Part shown: piece by piece, positions 50,479-51,357 of the stretch
Position numbering within the stretch: the first letter of the stretch is position 1
Layout: every line of letters starts with the position of its first letter
Assembly (NCBI RefSeq): GCF_007097145.1
Contig: NZ_VJVZ01000019.1
Span: 1 to 51,357, forward strand
Length of the DNA stretch: 51,357 nucleotides
Direction of reading: 5' to 3'
Source of the DNA: Flavobacterium zepuense
Lineage (GTDB): Bacteria; Bacteroidota; Bacteroidia; Flavobacteriales; Flavobacteriaceae
Program-made: the position numbers and the translations under genes
The notes under the pieces: generated by a model
Database searches by the model: none
What the model was told of the DNA's origin: nothing
The model's input: only the letters and a program-made list of their open reading frames with translations

Positions 50479-50822
50479 AAGTAGCTAAATAGAGCTTTGG
50501 CAATTTAAAAATGGGGCATGAATTACCAAAGGCAAGGTTTTATTTTGGCATCTACATATTGAAACGGGGTACATTGTAAGGCACTTGCCTTACAATTATA
50601 TCGTACAAAAGGGCGGACTAGTTTTTAGTCTGCCCTTTTGTATTTTAAAAACCAGCTTAAACCCCCTGATTTCACTCGGGTTACAAGGGTTACAAAAAGG
50701 TTACAACAAAAAGTTGTAATTGCCCCGCTTTCTCTTACGCCCTTACTTTGCTCTCAGAAATCAGTTAAACAACCCGCTCTTAATGAATGGGTTGATTGTG
50801 AAACGATAAAAAATGAGCGCAT
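50479..50822. other. Regulatory-looking intergenic region before the conjugation-type gene
   Basis: 344 bp. Inverted repeat TTGTAAGGC (50574-50582) / GCCTTACAA (50587-50595). A 15-bp hairpin CAAAAGGGCGGACTA (50606-50620) / TAGTCTGCCCTTTTG (50626-50640) with TATTTT after it, terminator-like. Then three GGTTACAA direct repeats (50679, 50688, 50699) and TTACAAC/GTTGTAA (50701-50719). This dense set upstream of a putative tra operon looks like a control or attenuation region. A small frame crossing it (50638-50856) is judged non-coding. Confidence 0.5.
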
Positions 50823-51293
50823 ATGTTTACCAACATTTCTTGGGCAGAGTACCTAGGTGGTGCAGCCATAGTATCAGGGATTTATTACTGCTTTGTCGGG
50901 ATCAGGTATTATACCGGTGACCTTAAAAACCTGCTCTCAGGCAAAGTCAAAAAACAGGTTCAACCAGTATTGCCTGCGGGCCATGCAATAACCACTGAAC
51001 AAGAAAGAACCACGACCAGCCAATCGTATGAAAAGGCCGATGACGACGATGAATTTGCAGAGGTAGAGCACCTGATCGGCAGGCTTAATACTATTATCGC
51101 CGATGCCTCTAAAAGAAATGCTGATAAGCAGGAATTTAAAAAGTACCTGCACCTGGTACTGGCAGAATACCCCAATGTAAAAAAATCACCCTTACGCTCT
51201 TCGGTCAATGAACTGATCGTATCGGAGTGTGAAAAATATGGCGCTGTTACCCTTACAGAAAATGAGGTGGACCTATTGTGGGACGCAGATTAA
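50823..51293 (+). CDS. Membrane-anchored protein, possible first gene of a conjugation (tra) operon
   Basis: 156 aa. One N-terminal membrane segment (YLGGAAIVSGIYYCFVGIRY, about 9-28), then a charged linker (SYEKADDDDEFAEVEHLIGR) and a helical C-terminus (KKYLHLVLAEYPNVKKSPLR). Its arrangement (N-terminal MFTNISWAEYLGG with GIRYYTGDLKNLL) recalls small proteins encoded just before traE-type genes in Bacteroidota conjugative elements; I give this from recollection of layout, not a match. The downstream end of the window holds no further complete gene. Confidence 0.6.
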   Translation: MFTNISWAEYLGGAAIVSGIYYCFVGIRYYTGDLKNLLSGKVKKQVQPVLPAGHAITTEQERTTTSQSYEKADDDDEFAEVEHLIGRLNTIIADASKRNADKQEFKKYLHLVLAEYPNVKKSPLRSSVNELIVSECEKYGAVTLTENEVDLLWDAD

Positions 51294-51357
51294 CAGCCCT
51301 ATAGCGGAGTGCGCTTCCCTGTCCAGCCCGGTGCGAAAGGCGAAGGTGACAAGGATA

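Noticed and set aside
50638..50856. Plus-strand 72-codon frame
   Set aside because: Runs through repeat-rich regulatory sequence and overlaps the start of the 156-aa gene; low plausibility.

Overview
The window looks like accessory DNA from a Bacteroidota (Bacteroidetes) chromosome. Supporting signs are a SusC/SusD pair with FecR and an ECF sigma factor, a Bacteroides-type mobA/mobB/mobC mobilisation block, RHS/YD-repeat proteins of the two-protein Bacteroidota layout, membrane-anchored LytTR regulators, a MauE protein next to a TlpA thioredoxin, and few Shine-Dalgarno sequences. Genus cannot be fixed from the sequence. Base composition is visibly more AT-rich over the RHS genes (about 14.3-23.6 kb) than over the mobilisation and cargo region (24-51 kb), which suggests a mosaic. 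No rRNA, tRNA or CRISPR array was seen.

Layout. (1) 1-1752, minus strand: end of a type IV pilus/type II secretion-like operon (pseudopilin, short prepilin peptidase, GspE/PilB ATPase running off the left edge). (2) 1966-4381: an orphan RHS cassette. It holds the 3' scrap of a polymerase-like gene, its terminator, a small membrane protein gene, then on the opposite strand a candidate immunity gene and an RHS core fused to a metallopeptidase-like tip. (3) 4699-9747: two overlapping tyrosine recombinases (one with altered catalytic residues), an ATPase/helicase and a toprim protein split from it by an in-frame stop, and a frameshifted third recombinase. (4) 10-14.3 kb: small hypotheticals, a DUF1566-like lipoprotein, an XRE regulator, a structured intergenic region, a polymerase-like gene and a second copy of the small membrane protein gene. 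(5) 14.3-23.3 kb: a full-length RHS toxin (1728 aa) with a hydrophobic tip and membrane-type candidate immunity protein, preceded by its 1120-aa RHS partner. (6) 23.6-28.9 kb: XRE regulator, mobC/traG, mobB relaxase, mobA, an oriT-like set of inverted repeats and a toprim primase. (7) 29-47 kb: cargo, with LytTR membrane regulators, MauE, a secreted small Cys-pair protein, TlpA, SusD, SusC, FecR, ECF sigma, two members of an unnamed small-protein family, and a four-gene envelope operon. (8) 47.3-51.3 kb: a 418-aa hypothetical, a tandem pair of lipoprotein genes (first one frameshifted), a tiny membrane protein, and what may be the first gene of a conjugation operon continuing to the right.

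How parts work together. The strongest structural signal is that regions 2 and 4-5 carry the same arrangement (polymerase 3' end, terminator, small membrane protein, immunity, toxin tip, RHS core) with different toxin/immunity content. The toxin/immunity segment is therefore flanked by homologous DNA on both sides, as expected of an exchangeable cassette. The second signal is a bipartite promoter, GGCTGTATG-N16-CGTATTAC, found once before fecR and once before susC, which ties sigma factor, anti-sigma, SusC, SusD and TlpA into one predicted regulon. Mob block plus cargo plus a tra-like gene suggests that 24-51 kb is part of an integrative conjugative or mobilisable element.
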